Source of the DNA: Flavobacterium sp. TAB 87
GTDB lineage: Bacteria; Bacteroidota; Bacteroidia; Flavobacteriales; Flavobacteriaceae
DNA length: 64,000 bases
Direction of reading: 5' to 3'
NCBI RefSeq assembly: GCF_001529295.1
Contig: NZ_LLWK01000031.1
Span: 1 to 64,000, forward strand
Shown here: positions 16,801 through 25,567 of the stretch, piece by piece
How positions within the stretch are numbered: the stretch's first letter is position 1
How the letters are laid out: the number at the start of each line of letters is the position of its first letter
The notes under the pieces: generated by a model
What the model saw: only the letters and a program-made list of their open reading frames with translations
Told to the model about the DNA's origin: nothing
Databases searched by the model: none
Program-made: the position numbers and the translations under genes

Positions 16801-17054
16801 ATACTTTTGAAGTCCATGCTTTTTACTCCGCCAACAAAAAGCAGTACTTTTTGAAATTCATTGGCCATAAAACCGTCCATATAAGCGGGTGATAGTCCGC
16901 CGTACGGCATGGCGATATACATGGCTGGAAGTTCAACTTCGGGAAATATATCTACGTTTATTTTTTTTATTGCTGCAAAGGACAAGAAGACAATGGCAGC
17001 CACAGCCACAATAACCGATATGGGTCTTCTTAATGCAAATTGTATTAAGTTCAT
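13896..17054 (-). CDS. RND-type efflux pump, inner-membrane permease
   Basis: At 1052 residues it has the normal length of AcrB/CusA-type pumps: an N-terminal transmembrane helix (RRPISVIVAVAAIVFLS), two large periplasmic loops, and the TM4 charge motif GILVDEATVTIENIHQHME around residue 400. A conserved MLAGMLPMAIG segment lies near the C-terminal helices. The pump uses proton flow to export substrates from the periplasm or membrane. Genes order TolC-RND-adaptor, all leftward with 10-17 base gaps, form one operon. The substrate is uncertain. The flanking copper-storage and HMA genes favour a metal cation. Confidence 0.95.
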   Translation of the reverse strand: MNLIQFALRRPISVIVAVAAIVFLSFAAIKKINVDIFPEVELPAMYIAMPYGGLSPAYMDGFMANEFQKVLLFVGGVKSMDFKSIQGLTLMKLTFYPGTNMAQAAGEVSTSVSRAMGFLPPGAVPPMVVRFDGSSLPVGQLVFESDERSINEIQTLVLTKIRPMFVAIPGITAPAPFGGNARSIIVNIDPQAMQANGLSAEEITIAITKNSLPSPAGNIRIGDENLMAPINSIAKSPEEFLNTPIKTNDSRTIYIRDVANVQDGADQTVGYALINGKRSVYLPIIKKADASTLEAVKNLKEALPMLKDQLPEDVNIKYEFDQSKYIESSLSNLIHEGLLGAVFTGLVILLFLGDSRGALIVVLTIPIAILSAVAALYFLGETINIMTLSGLALSIGILVDEATVTIENIHQHMEMGKPKQRAISDALVEISIPKLLILLCILAVLTPAFIMTGIPKDMFMPLSMAVAFAMVASFIASQTFVPILANWMMKMKKNEVANTPRKRAFFDKFRVNYSYRMRKWSTRSMSLFILYIFVAVGVIALLLPNVGTDVMPVSNSGDFQLRIQAPTGSRLEKTERIVKEILEEIKTQLPENGVAISSAFVGMQPATSPINPIFTFTNASHEAILQVSVNQDLYSGSIQDLKEEIRIKLQKSHPAVAINFEPMELTEKIMGQGAMTPIEVKVGAGQLKGAVAFAKKIEANLKAIPYLRDVRIAEPVAYPTLEIEINRDLAGQFGLTVQEITKSLVTATSSTRFTDKNLWIDPKSGLVFQVQVQIPEAIMSSEQNLRALPLKKGSLRPVLEDVATIKRVSSPAQVNRKGANRYVTIIANLHGKDLGTASGAVKKAIKDVGEPPRGVTVWTEGTIKLLDETLSNLLAGLGVAIIAIFLMLAAYYQSYKVPLIILSVVPAVIAGSLLILFLTQSTLNLQSYMGIIMSIGVSVSNAVLLVNQAEYYRKDLLLKPANAARLAASSRLRPILMTAAAMLAGMLPMAIGIGDGAEQVAPLARAVIGGLIASTATILLLVPHFFASMLSKTAVVNPSLDPDDEESQYFIK

Positions 17055-17064
17055 CTAAATTGAT

Positions 17065-18444
17065 TTAAAGATTAGTGAAGAGAAAATTAAAATCTGAAGT
17101 CAATTCTGCTTCATAAGCGACCAACATCCAATAGTCACGCGATGCTTCTAAATGCTGATTTTCTGCCACTTCAAATAAAAGTTGAATTTGCAACAGTTCA
17201 TTCAGCGCAATAAGTCCGCTCTTGTAACGTGACAAGTACATATTATACGCATCATTGGCTTGTTTTACTGCTGTGCTCGTTTTTTCAATTTGTTTAAATT
17301 GTTGACTAATTTGCACTTGTGCCGCCGTTAAATCTGCTTGCATTGCTTGCTCGTATTGGGCATGAAGATGCGCCACACTTTCCGCTTCTTTGCCCAAACG
17401 GTTGCTTTTATAGTTGTTGGTAAGCACGTTTGTAATATTCCATGTGATTCCAATGCCAGCTAAAAAATTATTGGCATTATTAGAAAAACCATCTTCCCAT
17501 TTTCCAGAAACATAACCGTTGTCATTGATGCTGCTGCCTTTGTATGACAAGCCTCCCAAAAAATGAACGGATGGTAAAGAAGCGCTTTTCTCGACTGCAC
17601 TTTTAGATCTGTAAAATTCGGTCTGATGTTTTAGTGTCGCCAGAACAGGATGCGAATCAACAATTATTGCGGTCCGTTCTTCGATGTAAACCATAGGTTT
17701 AGCAAAATGCGACAACGCACTATTGAACTGTATCATTTCCTTACCAGAAAGTTCTTGAAGTTTAATAAGCGCAGCACTACTGTTTCCTTCTAATTTATCA
17801 TTTTGTGCGAGTGATTGTGTATAGGCAGATGAAGCCAACAAACTATCGGCAGCAGGTTTTAATCCCGCTTTTGATAAACCTGAAGTAATCAATCGAATCT
17901 CATCTAGTCGTTCGAGCGTTTTTTCATTCCACGATAGTTTTGTTTTGTTGTATAAGAGTTTGATATACCTTTCGGATAAAAGCTTTTTAAGCGTGAGCAC
18001 ATAGGTCTCTTTTTCGCTGCTTGCTTTATTGGTTAACGATCGCGCCGCTTGGGTTTCATTTTGAAGTTTCCCAAAAGAAAAAACTTCCCAATCTACCACA
18101 GCAGATCCAAATGAATTGGAAGAAAGCGAAGCGCCATGCAAGGAAGCATCGCCACTCACATTAAAAAATCCAGCTTGCGGGAAAAATGCACCGCCAGCTC
18201 CATTATACGTTCCGTAGCTACTTTGTGCTTGTGCTTTGATTTGCGGAAGGTGATTAGATTGAACCGCACGCTCATTCAAGGCAGCAGCATCAGTAGCAGT
18301 TTGTTTGGCTTTAATACCGGCGTAATTTTCGGCTACGTTTCGCCACAAATCAGCTAAATTGTTAGAAGATTGTTGGGCATATAAGGGAACTGTTATTCCC
18401 GTGACTAGCCACAGGAATGTGACCGCCAATACTAATTTGACCAT
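17065..18444 (-). CDS. TolC-family outer-membrane efflux channel
   Basis: The 459 residues have a signal peptide (ends VPLYAQ, residue about 24) and two repeats of long amphipathic helices typical of outer-membrane factors. These include NLADLWRNVAENYAGIKA at the start of repeat 1 and a C-terminal half with YLSRYKSGLIALNELLQIQ, a TolC-family signature. It forms the exit duct for the RND pump encoded ten bases downstream. It is upstream in the operon, preceded by a small membrane protein at 18557-18958. Confidence 0.92.
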   Translation of the reverse strand: MVKLVLAVTFLWLVTGITVPLYAQQSSNNLADLWRNVAENYAGIKAKQTATDAAALNERAVQSNHLPQIKAQAQSSYGTYNGAGGAFFPQAGFFNVSGDASLHGASLSSNSFGSAVVDWEVFSFGKLQNETQAARSLTNKASSEKETYVLTLKKLLSERYIKLLYNKTKLSWNEKTLERLDEIRLITSGLSKAGLKPAADSLLASSAYTQSLAQNDKLEGNSSAALIKLQELSGKEMIQFNSALSHFAKPMVYIEERTAIIVDSHPVLATLKHQTEFYRSKSAVEKSASLPSVHFLGGLSYKGSSINDNGYVSGKWEDGFSNNANNFLAGIGITWNITNVLTNNYKSNRLGKEAESVAHLHAQYEQAMQADLTAAQVQISQQFKQIEKTSTAVKQANDAYNMYLSRYKSGLIALNELLQIQLLFEVAENQHLEASRDYWMLVAYEAELTSDFNFLFTNL

Positions 18445-18556
18445 ACTAAATAATAGTTTTTGAGATCAGAATTTGATCATCTAATTAAAAAATTGATGTA
18501 CTGAAAGATGCCTTTTCAGAAGAATTTTGAAAGGCACAACTAAAACTACTATTTTA

Positions 18557-18958
18557 TCAAATGATGAGTTTGCGGTACAGCAGGAAAATCGGAAAAGAAT
18601 CCGTGATTTTTAAGCTATTGTAGCGGGGATGTTTTCTTTTTTCAATTTCATAAACAGAAAAAAGAAGCATTACAATTGCACTTAAAGTGACAAATGCTAC
18701 TAAATTTGAAGAAAGTAATGTGATTTTTGGAGATTGCGATACATCAGCATTAAAAGCGTTCGCACAAAGATCAGATAGAGCAGTAGAAAATAAAGTAACT
18801 CTTTGGTTTCCATTTTGCTCGATTGCGATTGGAATTCCTAAAATTTCTTTTATTTCATTCTTTACAGAACAAGTAGAAAAAAGCACCACAGTTACTGCGA
18901 CAATTGAAAATAAATGTCGCAACAAGGATTTCGTTCTATTTTGTAAACACTTGTTCAT
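18557..18958 (-). CDS. small membrane protein at the head of the efflux operon
   Basis: The 133 residues contain two hydrophobic segments (about residues 15-30, ending in a Cys, FSTCSVKNEIKEILGIP; and about residues 88-108, LVAFVTLSAIVMLLFSVYEI). I recall uncharacterised proteins of this type at the start of CusCBA-like operons in Bacteroidota, but I cannot name a family with certainty. It is leftward and 112 bases upstream of the TolC gene, so co-transcription is likely. A role in metal sensing or pump assembly is inference from position only. Confidence 0.65.
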   Translation of the reverse strand: MNKCLQNRTKSLLRHLFSIVAVTVVLFSTCSVKNEIKEILGIPIAIEQNGNQRVTLFSTALSDLCANAFNADVSQSPKITLLSSNLVAFVTLSAIVMLLFSVYEIEKRKHPRYNSLKITDSFPIFLLYRKLII

Positions 18959-19138
18959 TGTTGCGAAGATATGTTTAATGTTTGCAAGCGCAAAAAAAAC
19001 AGCACTTAAACAACTAATTTTAACTTCTAGTTAACTTCTTTTATATCGTACAGATAAAAATTCAAAGCAAAATAATCTTAAAAAAAAATCTACTAACCAA
19101 GAGATTCATCAAACCAAAAATTTTAAAATAAAGACAAA

Positions 19139-19168
19139 TAAAAAGGAGCCATTACAGCTCCTTTTTTG
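19139..19168 (-). terminator. rho-independent terminator of the galactose operon
   Basis: AAAGGAGC and GCTCCTTT pair around a short loop, with T-rich flanks in both directions. On the minus strand it lies about 50 bases after the symporter stop, so it ends the gal operon before the efflux operon. Confidence 0.85.
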
Positions 19169-19217
19169 GCTAACCAAACCAACCTAAGTTTAGAAGTGTG
19201 GAATTCTAAACGTATTT

Positions 19218-20882
19218 TTATTTCCAAAAAACAGCATATACTGCTACTAAAATGATCATGATAGCAAAAGCACAAATGTTGAATAATGGAGATGTTTTAA
19301 ATAAACTCTTACTTAATGTAATTGCCTTAGGATCATTAACTCCTTTGTTCTGAGTTAAGCTTATTACTGCAATAATGATCATGGTAAGAACTGCTGTTAT
19401 TCCCATTTGATCCATCCACGGTAGTGTAGGGAAAATGTTTTCAAGACCTGATCCTGAAACCCAACCTTTTGGACCAATTTTAAAGAACATTGCGATAGGA
19501 ATAGAAAGCAAAGCGCCCCAAATTGCCGCCTTGTTAGTTGTTTTCTTCCAAAATAAACCTAAAAGGAAAACCGCTAAGATACCTGGGCTAACGACACCGG
19601 TATATTCTTGAATAAATTGAAACGCTTGGTCAATACCTCCTAATAAAGGAGCTGTAATTACTGCTATTAGTAAAGCAATACCTCCAGACAAACGACCCAC
19701 TTTTACCAAATTCTTTTCGCTTGAATTTTTATTGATGTACTGTTTGTAAATGTCCATTGTGAAAATCGTTGACGTCGAATTTAGCATGGAGGCCAAAGAC
19801 GATACAATTGCCGCCGCTAAAGCTGCAAAAGCCAATCCTTTTAAACCGGTAGGCAAAAAGTGCAACAACCACGGATACGCTCTGTCTGCTGTTCCTACAC
19901 CTGGTAAATTTTCTAAAGCGGTAACACCTAATCGTGCCATTATTGCTGGATCTTTAATAATTACGTAAGCCGCAATTCCTGGAATTACAACAATAAGCGG
20001 AATAATTAATTTTAAGAAAGCGGCTAATAAAATTCCTTTTTGTGCTTCTTTTAATGATTTAGCCGCCAAAGTACGTTGAATAATGTACTGATTGAATCCC
20101 CAATAATACAAGTTGGCAACCCAAAGACCACCTACTAAAACACCAATTCCTGGTAAATTAGAGTATTCTGGACTTGACTCATCTAAAATCATTGTAAAAT
20201 GATCGGGCGCCGCATTGTAAATAGCTTTCAACCCTTCAATAGCTCCTGCTCCGTTAGAAACAGTATCTAATGCCAAGTACGTAGTTACTAAACCTCCCAG
20301 TACTAAAAATATAACTTGAATAACATCAGTCCACGCTACAGCAGAAAGACCTCCGTATAAAGAATACGCAGCTGCAAATAAGGCTAAACCAATGATGGCA
20401 TAAACCATTTTTACACCCAAAATTGTTTCGATTGCTAAACCTCCTAAGTATAAAACGGTTGTTAAGTTTACGAAAACATACAAAGCGATCCAGAAAACCG
20501 CTAAAATTGTTTTTAGATTAGTTGAAAATCGCTTTTCGACAAATTGTGGAATGGTATAAATTCCCTTTTCGATAAAAATTGGCAAGAAATATTTACCTAC
20601 AATGATCAACGTTAACGCAGCCATCCATTCGTAAGATGCGATTGCTAAACCTAACGCAAAACCAGATCCTGACATACCAATAAATTGTTCTGCCGAAATA
20701 TTTGCTGCGATAAGTGAAGATCCAATCGCCCACCATGGTAATGACTTACTAGCCAGAAAATAATCTTCGGCGTTTTTCTCATGTCCGTCTTTATCGCGCG
20801 AAACCCATAAACCTACACCTAAAATTAATACAGCGTACGCTGCAAAAACTAAATAATCTACTAATCCAAAATGTGTTTCCAT
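19218..20882 (-). CDS. sodium:solute symporter (SGLT-like sugar transporter)
   Basis: The 554-residue polytopic protein (about 13-14 membrane segments) has the SSS-family opening LVFAAYAVLILGVGLWVS, the sodium-site region ISAEQFIGMSGSG near residue 65 and a GGLSAVAWTDVIQ segment in the middle. It brings a sugar in with Na+. It is the last gene of galM-galK-galT-galE-symporter, so galactose is the likely cargo, but glucose or another monosaccharide is possible. It starts 34 bases after galE and is the inner-membrane entry step for sugars released by the polysaccharide locus. Confidence 0.9.
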   Translation of the reverse strand: METHFGLVDYLVFAAYAVLILGVGLWVSRDKDGHEKNAEDYFLASKSLPWWAIGSSLIAANISAEQFIGMSGSGFALGLAIASYEWMAALTLIIVGKYFLPIFIEKGIYTIPQFVEKRFSTNLKTILAVFWIALYVFVNLTTVLYLGGLAIETILGVKMVYAIIGLALFAAAYSLYGGLSAVAWTDVIQVIFLVLGGLVTTYLALDTVSNGAGAIEGLKAIYNAAPDHFTMILDESSPEYSNLPGIGVLVGGLWVANLYYWGFNQYIIQRTLAAKSLKEAQKGILLAAFLKLIIPLIVVIPGIAAYVIIKDPAIMARLGVTALENLPGVGTADRAYPWLLHFLPTGLKGLAFAALAAAIVSSLASMLNSTSTIFTMDIYKQYINKNSSEKNLVKVGRLSGGIALLIAVITAPLLGGIDQAFQFIQEYTGVVSPGILAVFLLGLFWKKTTNKAAIWGALLSIPIAMFFKIGPKGWVSGSGLENIFPTLPWMDQMGITAVLTMIIIAVISLTQNKGVNDPKAITLSKSLFKTSPLFNICAFAIMIILVAVYAVFWK

Positions 20883-20916
20883 TACAATATTTTCATAAAA
20901 TTAAATTCTTCTTATT

Positions 20917-21930
20917 TTATTTTCTAATTTTTTGTTCCCATTTCCAAGCGCTGGCCATGGCATCTTCTAAACTTAATTCTGTTTTCCAACCTAATACTTC
21001 ATTGGCTTTATCTGTATTTGCATACGCTCTAGTAATATCACCTTCGCGTCTGTCTACTATTTTGTAAGCTAATTTTTGATCGCTAACTTTCTCAAAAGCC
21101 TGAATCACCTCCAACACCGAACTGCCTACGCCAGAACCTAAATTAAAAACTTCTACTTTGTCTTTATTTTTTTTATCAATCAAACGCTTTAACGCTACAA
21201 CGTGGGCTTTGGCTAAATCAACGACATGTATATAATCACGAATACAAGTTCCGTCTGCGGTGTCATAATCGGCTCCATAAACTGATAATTCTTTACGCAA
21301 ACCAATTCCCGTTTGAGTTATAAATGGTACTAGATTTTGAGGAACTCCCAAAGGCAATTCTCCGATTGCATTTGACGAATGCGCTCCAACTGGATTAAAA
21401 TAACGCAATAAAATTGCTGACATATTAGTTACTTTCGCCGTATCAGTAATAATCTCCTCTCCCATTTGCTTGGTATTTCCATAAGGAGAAACAGCCGGCT
21501 GAATAGGTGAATTTTCATCTATTGGCATTTTTTCGGCTTGACCGTAAACCGTGCAAGAAGAGCTAAAAATAAAATTTGCTTCTGGCTTATTTTTTAGTTC
21601 TTGTAATAAATAAACTAAAGAGCTGATGTTATTTTCATAATAGTCCAACGGTTTTTCAACACTTTCGCCCACAGCTTTTGATGCTGCAAAATGAATCACA
21701 TTTGATAAATCAGTATGTTTTTTAAAAAATGCCTGCACTTCTACTTTATTTCTTAAATCGATATTTTCAAAAATGGGCTCTTTACCAGTAATAGATTGAA
21801 TTCCTTGCAACACATCAATCGATGAATTAGACAAATTATCTACAATAATTACCTCAAATCCTTCTTGTTGCAATTCTACCACGGTATGGGAACCGATGAA
21901 ACCTAAACCTCCTGTAACTAAGATTTTCAT
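20917..21930 (-). CDS. galE: UDP-glucose 4-epimerase
   Basis: The 337 residues form a short-chain dehydrogenase/epimerase with the NAD motif VTGGLGFIGSH (residues 5-15) and the catalytic Tyr-x-x-x-Lys in SPYGNTKQMGEE near residue 150, plus a Ser-Ser-Cys region (FIFSSSCTVYG). It interconverts UDP-galactose and UDP-glucose, the last step of the Leloir pathway. It lies between galT and the symporter, all leftward. UDP-GalNAc epimerisation is also possible in some family members and would fit a hexosamine-containing substrate, but cannot be decided here. Confidence 0.95.
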   Translation of the reverse strand: MKILVTGGLGFIGSHTVVELQQEGFEVIIVDNLSNSSIDVLQGIQSITGKEPIFENIDLRNKVEVQAFFKKHTDLSNVIHFAASKAVGESVEKPLDYYENNISSLVYLLQELKNKPEANFIFSSSCTVYGQAEKMPIDENSPIQPAVSPYGNTKQMGEEIITDTAKVTNMSAILLRYFNPVGAHSSNAIGELPLGVPQNLVPFITQTGIGLRKELSVYGADYDTADGTCIRDYIHVVDLAKAHVVALKRLIDKKNKDKVEVFNLGSGVGSSVLEVIQAFEKVSDQKLAYKIVDRREGDITRAYANTDKANEVLGWKTELSLEDAMASAWKWEQKIRK

Positions 21931-22045
21931 TGTTGTATTTTTAAATTTTTAACTATCAATTTGGCAACTCTATTGGTTCTAATTACACTAATAAACAAAT
22001 ACTTATATTATATATGCTTAAAAATAAGCGAATAAATCCAATCTT

Positions 22046-23101
22046 TTATTTACTATTCAATTTATAATGTACATCTGGTAAATTGCGTAAAATTTCTGCA
22101 CTTTTTTCTGCGGTAATGTCGCGCTGTGATTCACCTAACAATTCGTAACCGACCATGAATTTTTTGACTGTAGCAGAACGCAATAATGGTGGATAAAAAT
22201 GCATGTGAAAATGCCATTCTGGATGGGCTTCTCCATCGGTCGGCGTTTGATGAATTCCAGAAGAATAAGGAAAAGACGTACTGAATAAATTATCGTATTT
22301 AACGGTAATTGCTTTTAAAATTGCGGCGTACGCTTTAATTTCTTCGTCGGTCATATCGGTAATTTTACCAAAATGACGCTTACTTACAATCATCGTTTCA
22401 TAGGGCCAAATGGCCCAAAACGGAATCAACACCACGAAATACTCGTTTTCGATTACAATTCTTTCCTGCTGCGCTACTTCTTGTTTTAAATAATCTCCTA
22501 AAAGACTCGACTGATTTTCAGCGTAGTATTTTTTAAAATTTGCTTGTGTTCTGGACACTTGTGTAGGAAGTGATGACTGTGCCCATATTTGACCGTGCGG
22601 GTGCGGATTACTGCAGCCCATCACGCTTCCTTTATTTTCAAAAATTTGTACGTAATTGATAAAATCCTTTGCACCTAAAGCTGTATATTCTTGTTGCCAT
22701 GTGCGTATAATATTTTCAATATCTTTTTCTTCCATTTCTGGAAGTGTTAAATCATGCCTAGGCGAGAAACAAACTACTCTCGAAATTCCGCGTTCGGGTT
22801 GCGATTTAAAAAAAGTAGGTTTTATGTCGGATTCAAAAGCTAGTTCTTCTTCTTTCATCGCGGCAAAATCATTCTCAAAAACGTAACAGTCTTTATACTC
22901 TGGATTTTGAAGTCCGTTGGCTCTCACATTTCCAGGACATAAGTAACATTCCGGATCGTATTTTGGTCTTTTTTCGGTAGAAATTGTTTCGTTTTGACCT
23001 TGCCACGGACGTTTCGATCGGTGTGGCGAAACCAAAACCCATTCGTCTAACAACGGATTGTATCTTCTATGTGGATCTTCGTATATATCAAATTTTTTCA
23101 T
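22046..23101 (-). CDS. galT: galactose-1-phosphate uridylyltransferase
   Basis: The start at 23101 (MKKFDIYED) lies four bases after the galK stop and gives 351 residues, the normal GalT length. A longer in-frame start inside galK is unlikely. The active site HPHGQIW has the nucleophile His169, and zinc-site residues lie in CYLCPG (Cys52, Cys55). It exchanges UMP between UDP-glucose and galactose-1-phosphate. It is tightly coupled to galK and followed by galE. Confidence 0.95.
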   Translation of the reverse strand: MKKFDIYEDPHRRYNPLLDEWVLVSPHRSKRPWQGQNETISTEKRPKYDPECYLCPGNVRANGLQNPEYKDCYVFENDFAAMKEEELAFESDIKPTFFKSQPERGISRVVCFSPRHDLTLPEMEEKDIENIIRTWQQEYTALGAKDFINYVQIFENKGSVMGCSNPHPHGQIWAQSSLPTQVSRTQANFKKYYAENQSSLLGDYLKQEVAQQERIVIENEYFVVLIPFWAIWPYETMIVSKRHFGKITDMTDEEIKAYAAILKAITVKYDNLFSTSFPYSSGIHQTPTDGEAHPEWHFHMHFYPPLLRSATVKKFMVGYELLGESQRDITAEKSAEILRNLPDVHYKLNSK

Positions 23102-23105
23102 TGGT

Positions 23106-24272
23106 TTATCCTTTATATAGTGAAGTCCCTTCACTGATTTTGACATCGTAGGTTTTCAATTCTATTCCAAATTCTTTATCGTACAATGCTGCAAATTTTT
23201 CTTTGACTGCTTCTTCTTGCCCTTTTTTGATTAAGTTGATGGTGCAACCTCCAAAGCCACCACCCATTAAACGCGAACCAATAACTGAAGCGTCATCTTT
23301 AGCATAACCAACCAAAGCATCTAGTTCTGCACAACTTACCTCGTAATCTTTAGACAAACCCTCGTGCGTGTCAAAAAGTAATTGACCTAGCACTTCAATA
23401 TTTCCAGCATCCAAAGCTGCACAAGCTAGACTTACACGGGCAATTTCTTTGACCACATAATCTACCCTTTTATACACATTGGGACTTAATTTATCTTTTA
23501 TTTCCACTACTTGGTCAGTGGTACAATCTCTAAAAGTTTTTAGAGATGGAAAATTTTCTTTCAGCATTTTAAAACCTTCTTCGCACTCTTCACGTCGAGT
23601 ATTGTATGCCGATGTAAACAGCGAATGTTTTACGTTACTATCTAACAAAACCAAAGAGTAATCGCTAAAATTAGCGTCATGATATGAAAACTCCAACGTA
23701 TTGCAATCTAACTTCATTACTTTGTCTTTTTTACCGTGAACACTGGCAAACTGATCCATAATTCCGCAATTGATGCCTACCCAATGTTCTGCTTTTTGTC
23801 CCATTAAAGCCATATCTTTTTTTGAAATTTCAAAATTAAATACGGATTTTAATCCGAAAAGAAAACCACATTCTAAAGCTGCTGAAGACGACAAACCTGA
23901 ACCAATTGGAATATTACTACTAAAAGTACAATTTACTCCTTCGAAAGAAAGTCCTGCTTCTTTTAAATATTTAATAATGCCTGAAAAATAATTAGTCCAG
24001 ATAGCATTATTTAATTTCATTTCTGAATTTAAGTCTATTTCAAATTCTTCGTCTAAATCTATTGCAAATATTTTCGACGTAGTACTGTTGTTTTTTTCAA
24101 AAGCAAAACAAATCACTTTGTCTATTGCTGCAGGTAACACGTAACCGTCATTATAATCTACGTGCTCGCCAATAATATTAATTCTACCTGGCGAAAGAAC
24201 AATGGTCTTTGGTTCTGTGCCAAACTTTTCTTTAAAAGCGTTAGTAGTATTTTTTATTAAAATTTCATTCAT
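23106..24272 (-). CDS. galK: galactokinase
   Basis: The 388-residue GHMP kinase has the galactokinase signature SPGRINIIGEHVDYNDGYVL at residues 27-46, the ATP motif PIGSGLSSSAALE near residue 115 and the C-terminal GGGFGGCTI. It phosphorylates alpha-D-galactose with ATP. It follows galM after 21 bases and precedes galT by four, in one leftward operon under the shared regulon promoter at 25373-25418. Confidence 0.96.
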   Translation of the reverse strand: MNEILIKNTTNAFKEKFGTEPKTIVLSPGRINIIGEHVDYNDGYVLPAAIDKVICFAFEKNNSTTSKIFAIDLDEEFEIDLNSEMKLNNAIWTNYFSGIIKYLKEAGLSFEGVNCTFSSNIPIGSGLSSSAALECGFLFGLKSVFNFEISKKDMALMGQKAEHWVGINCGIMDQFASVHGKKDKVMKLDCNTLEFSYHDANFSDYSLVLLDSNVKHSLFTSAYNTRREECEEGFKMLKENFPSLKTFRDCTTDQVVEIKDKLSPNVYKRVDYVVKEIARVSLACAALDAGNIEVLGQLLFDTHEGLSKDYEVSCAELDALVGYAKDDASVIGSRLMGGGFGGCTINLIKKGQEEAVKEKFAALYDKEFGIELKTYDVKISEGTSLYKG

Positions 24273-24293
24273 AATATATATTTTTGGGGATCC

Positions 24294-25268
24294 TTATATA
24301 TTTTGGAACCTGTATGTTGTTTTATGATAGTATTTTTCGCCCTTGCGCAATACTGCTGTTGGAAAATTTTTATGATTCGGTGCATCAGGAAAATTTTGCG
24401 TTTCAAAACAAATTCCGCTTAAAGCATGATACCTCGCATTTTCTTTTCCTTTTAGATCCTCAGAACAATTACCGCCCACATAAATATGAATTCCAGGTTG
24501 AGTGGTGGTAACATCCATTTGAAGTCCATTTTTCTTACTCACTAAAGTCGCCGCTACTTCTGCGTTGTCAGCCACGACAAACGTACTGTCAATAGTAGTT
24601 GGACATTTTTTAATGGTAGAAAAATCAAACGCATGATCCTGTAAAGCAATCATTTTTCCCGATGGCACATTGTCACAATTAGTTTCTAAGACTTCCTTTG
24701 CATTGACAAATAATTCTTGATCTACAATGGCAGCATCGTGTCCTTCTAAATTAAAATAACTGTGATGCGTTAAATTGACAATCGTGTCTTTTGATGACAC
24801 TGCAGCGTACTCGATGCAAACTTCATTTTTTTCGGTTAGCGTATAAGTAACTTCAATTTGTAATTCTCCTGGAAAATTTTCTTCTAAATCTGGACTGATG
24901 TACTTAAAAGTCACCGACGGGTTTTTATCGGAATTTTGAGCGGCTATTTGCCATTCTTTTTGACTAAAACCAACAGCTCCACCATGTAGACAATTACCAT
25001 GGTTATTCTGATGCAATTGATATTCTTGACCGTTTAATGAAAAAACACCTCTACTTATTCTACCGGCATATCGTCCTACTGTAGCTCCAAAATAAGGCGC
25101 TCCTGCGGAATCAAACGATTTGATATACTTTTCAATAGAATCAAATCCAAGAACTACATCTACTTTCTTGCCATTTTTTAAAGGAATTATAATAGAGGAA
25201 AGCGTTGCGCCATACCTCAACAGTGTAACGCTTATGCCATTTTGATTTGTTAAGGTATAATTATCCAT
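24294..25268 (-). CDS. galM: aldose 1-epimerase (galactose mutarotase)
   Basis: The 324 residues contain the mutarotase landmarks: NNHGNCLHGG near residue 90, the catalytic His in NLTHHSYFNLEGH near residue 165 and the catalytic Glu in GICFETQNFPDAPN near residue 300. It converts beta- to alpha-galactose for GalK. There is no signal peptide, so it is cytosolic. It is the first gene of the galactose operon, whose leader is about 100 bases from the -7 box at 25373-25380. Confidence 0.94.
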   Translation of the reverse strand: MDNYTLTNQNGISVTLLRYGATLSSIIIPLKNGKKVDVVLGFDSIEKYIKSFDSAGAPYFGATVGRYAGRISRGVFSLNGQEYQLHQNNHGNCLHGGAVGFSQKEWQIAAQNSDKNPSVTFKYISPDLEENFPGELQIEVTYTLTEKNEVCIEYAAVSSKDTIVNLTHHSYFNLEGHDAAIVDQELFVNAKEVLETNCDNVPSGKMIALQDHAFDFSTIKKCPTTIDSTFVVADNAEVAATLVSKKNGLQMDVTTTQPGIHIYVGGNCSEDLKGKENARYHALSGICFETQNFPDAPNHKNFPTAVLRKGEKYYHKTTYRFQNI

Positions 25269-25372
25269 TTATCGTACTACTTATTAATTTTGGCAGTGAA
25301 TTAAAAAAACAAAATGTAAATAAATTAAAGAATCAATTTAAAATACGACATTTCATTAAAAACTTAAAAATA

Positions 25373-25418
25373 CAAATCTAAAATAAAACAGTATAAATAC
25401 ATACTAGTACCTACCAGT
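25373..25418 (-). promoter_or_regulatory. regulon element plus -7 box, gal operon promoter (copy a)
   Basis: Read leftward, ACTGGTAGGTACTAGTATG (25418-25400) is followed by 19 bases and then the -7 box TAGATTTG (25380-25373). The first 16 bases form a near-palindrome of two ACTRGTA half-sites around two bases. The same element with the same spacing precedes the sulfatase pair, susC and the GH20 operon. The rest of the 299-base gap to the sulfatase gene shows nothing else clear. Confidence 0.8.
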
Positions 25419-25567
25419 TTTACAGTTGTTTTATTAAAAAAAATTTGTGCGCTTAATTAGATCCTCTTTCATACGAGAGATGACGCTCTTTTGCTAAATC
25501 TAATTTTAACGATGAAGCTGATAAAAATTAAAAGCAACATTATCAAATTTTACTTTTTTTTTAGAAA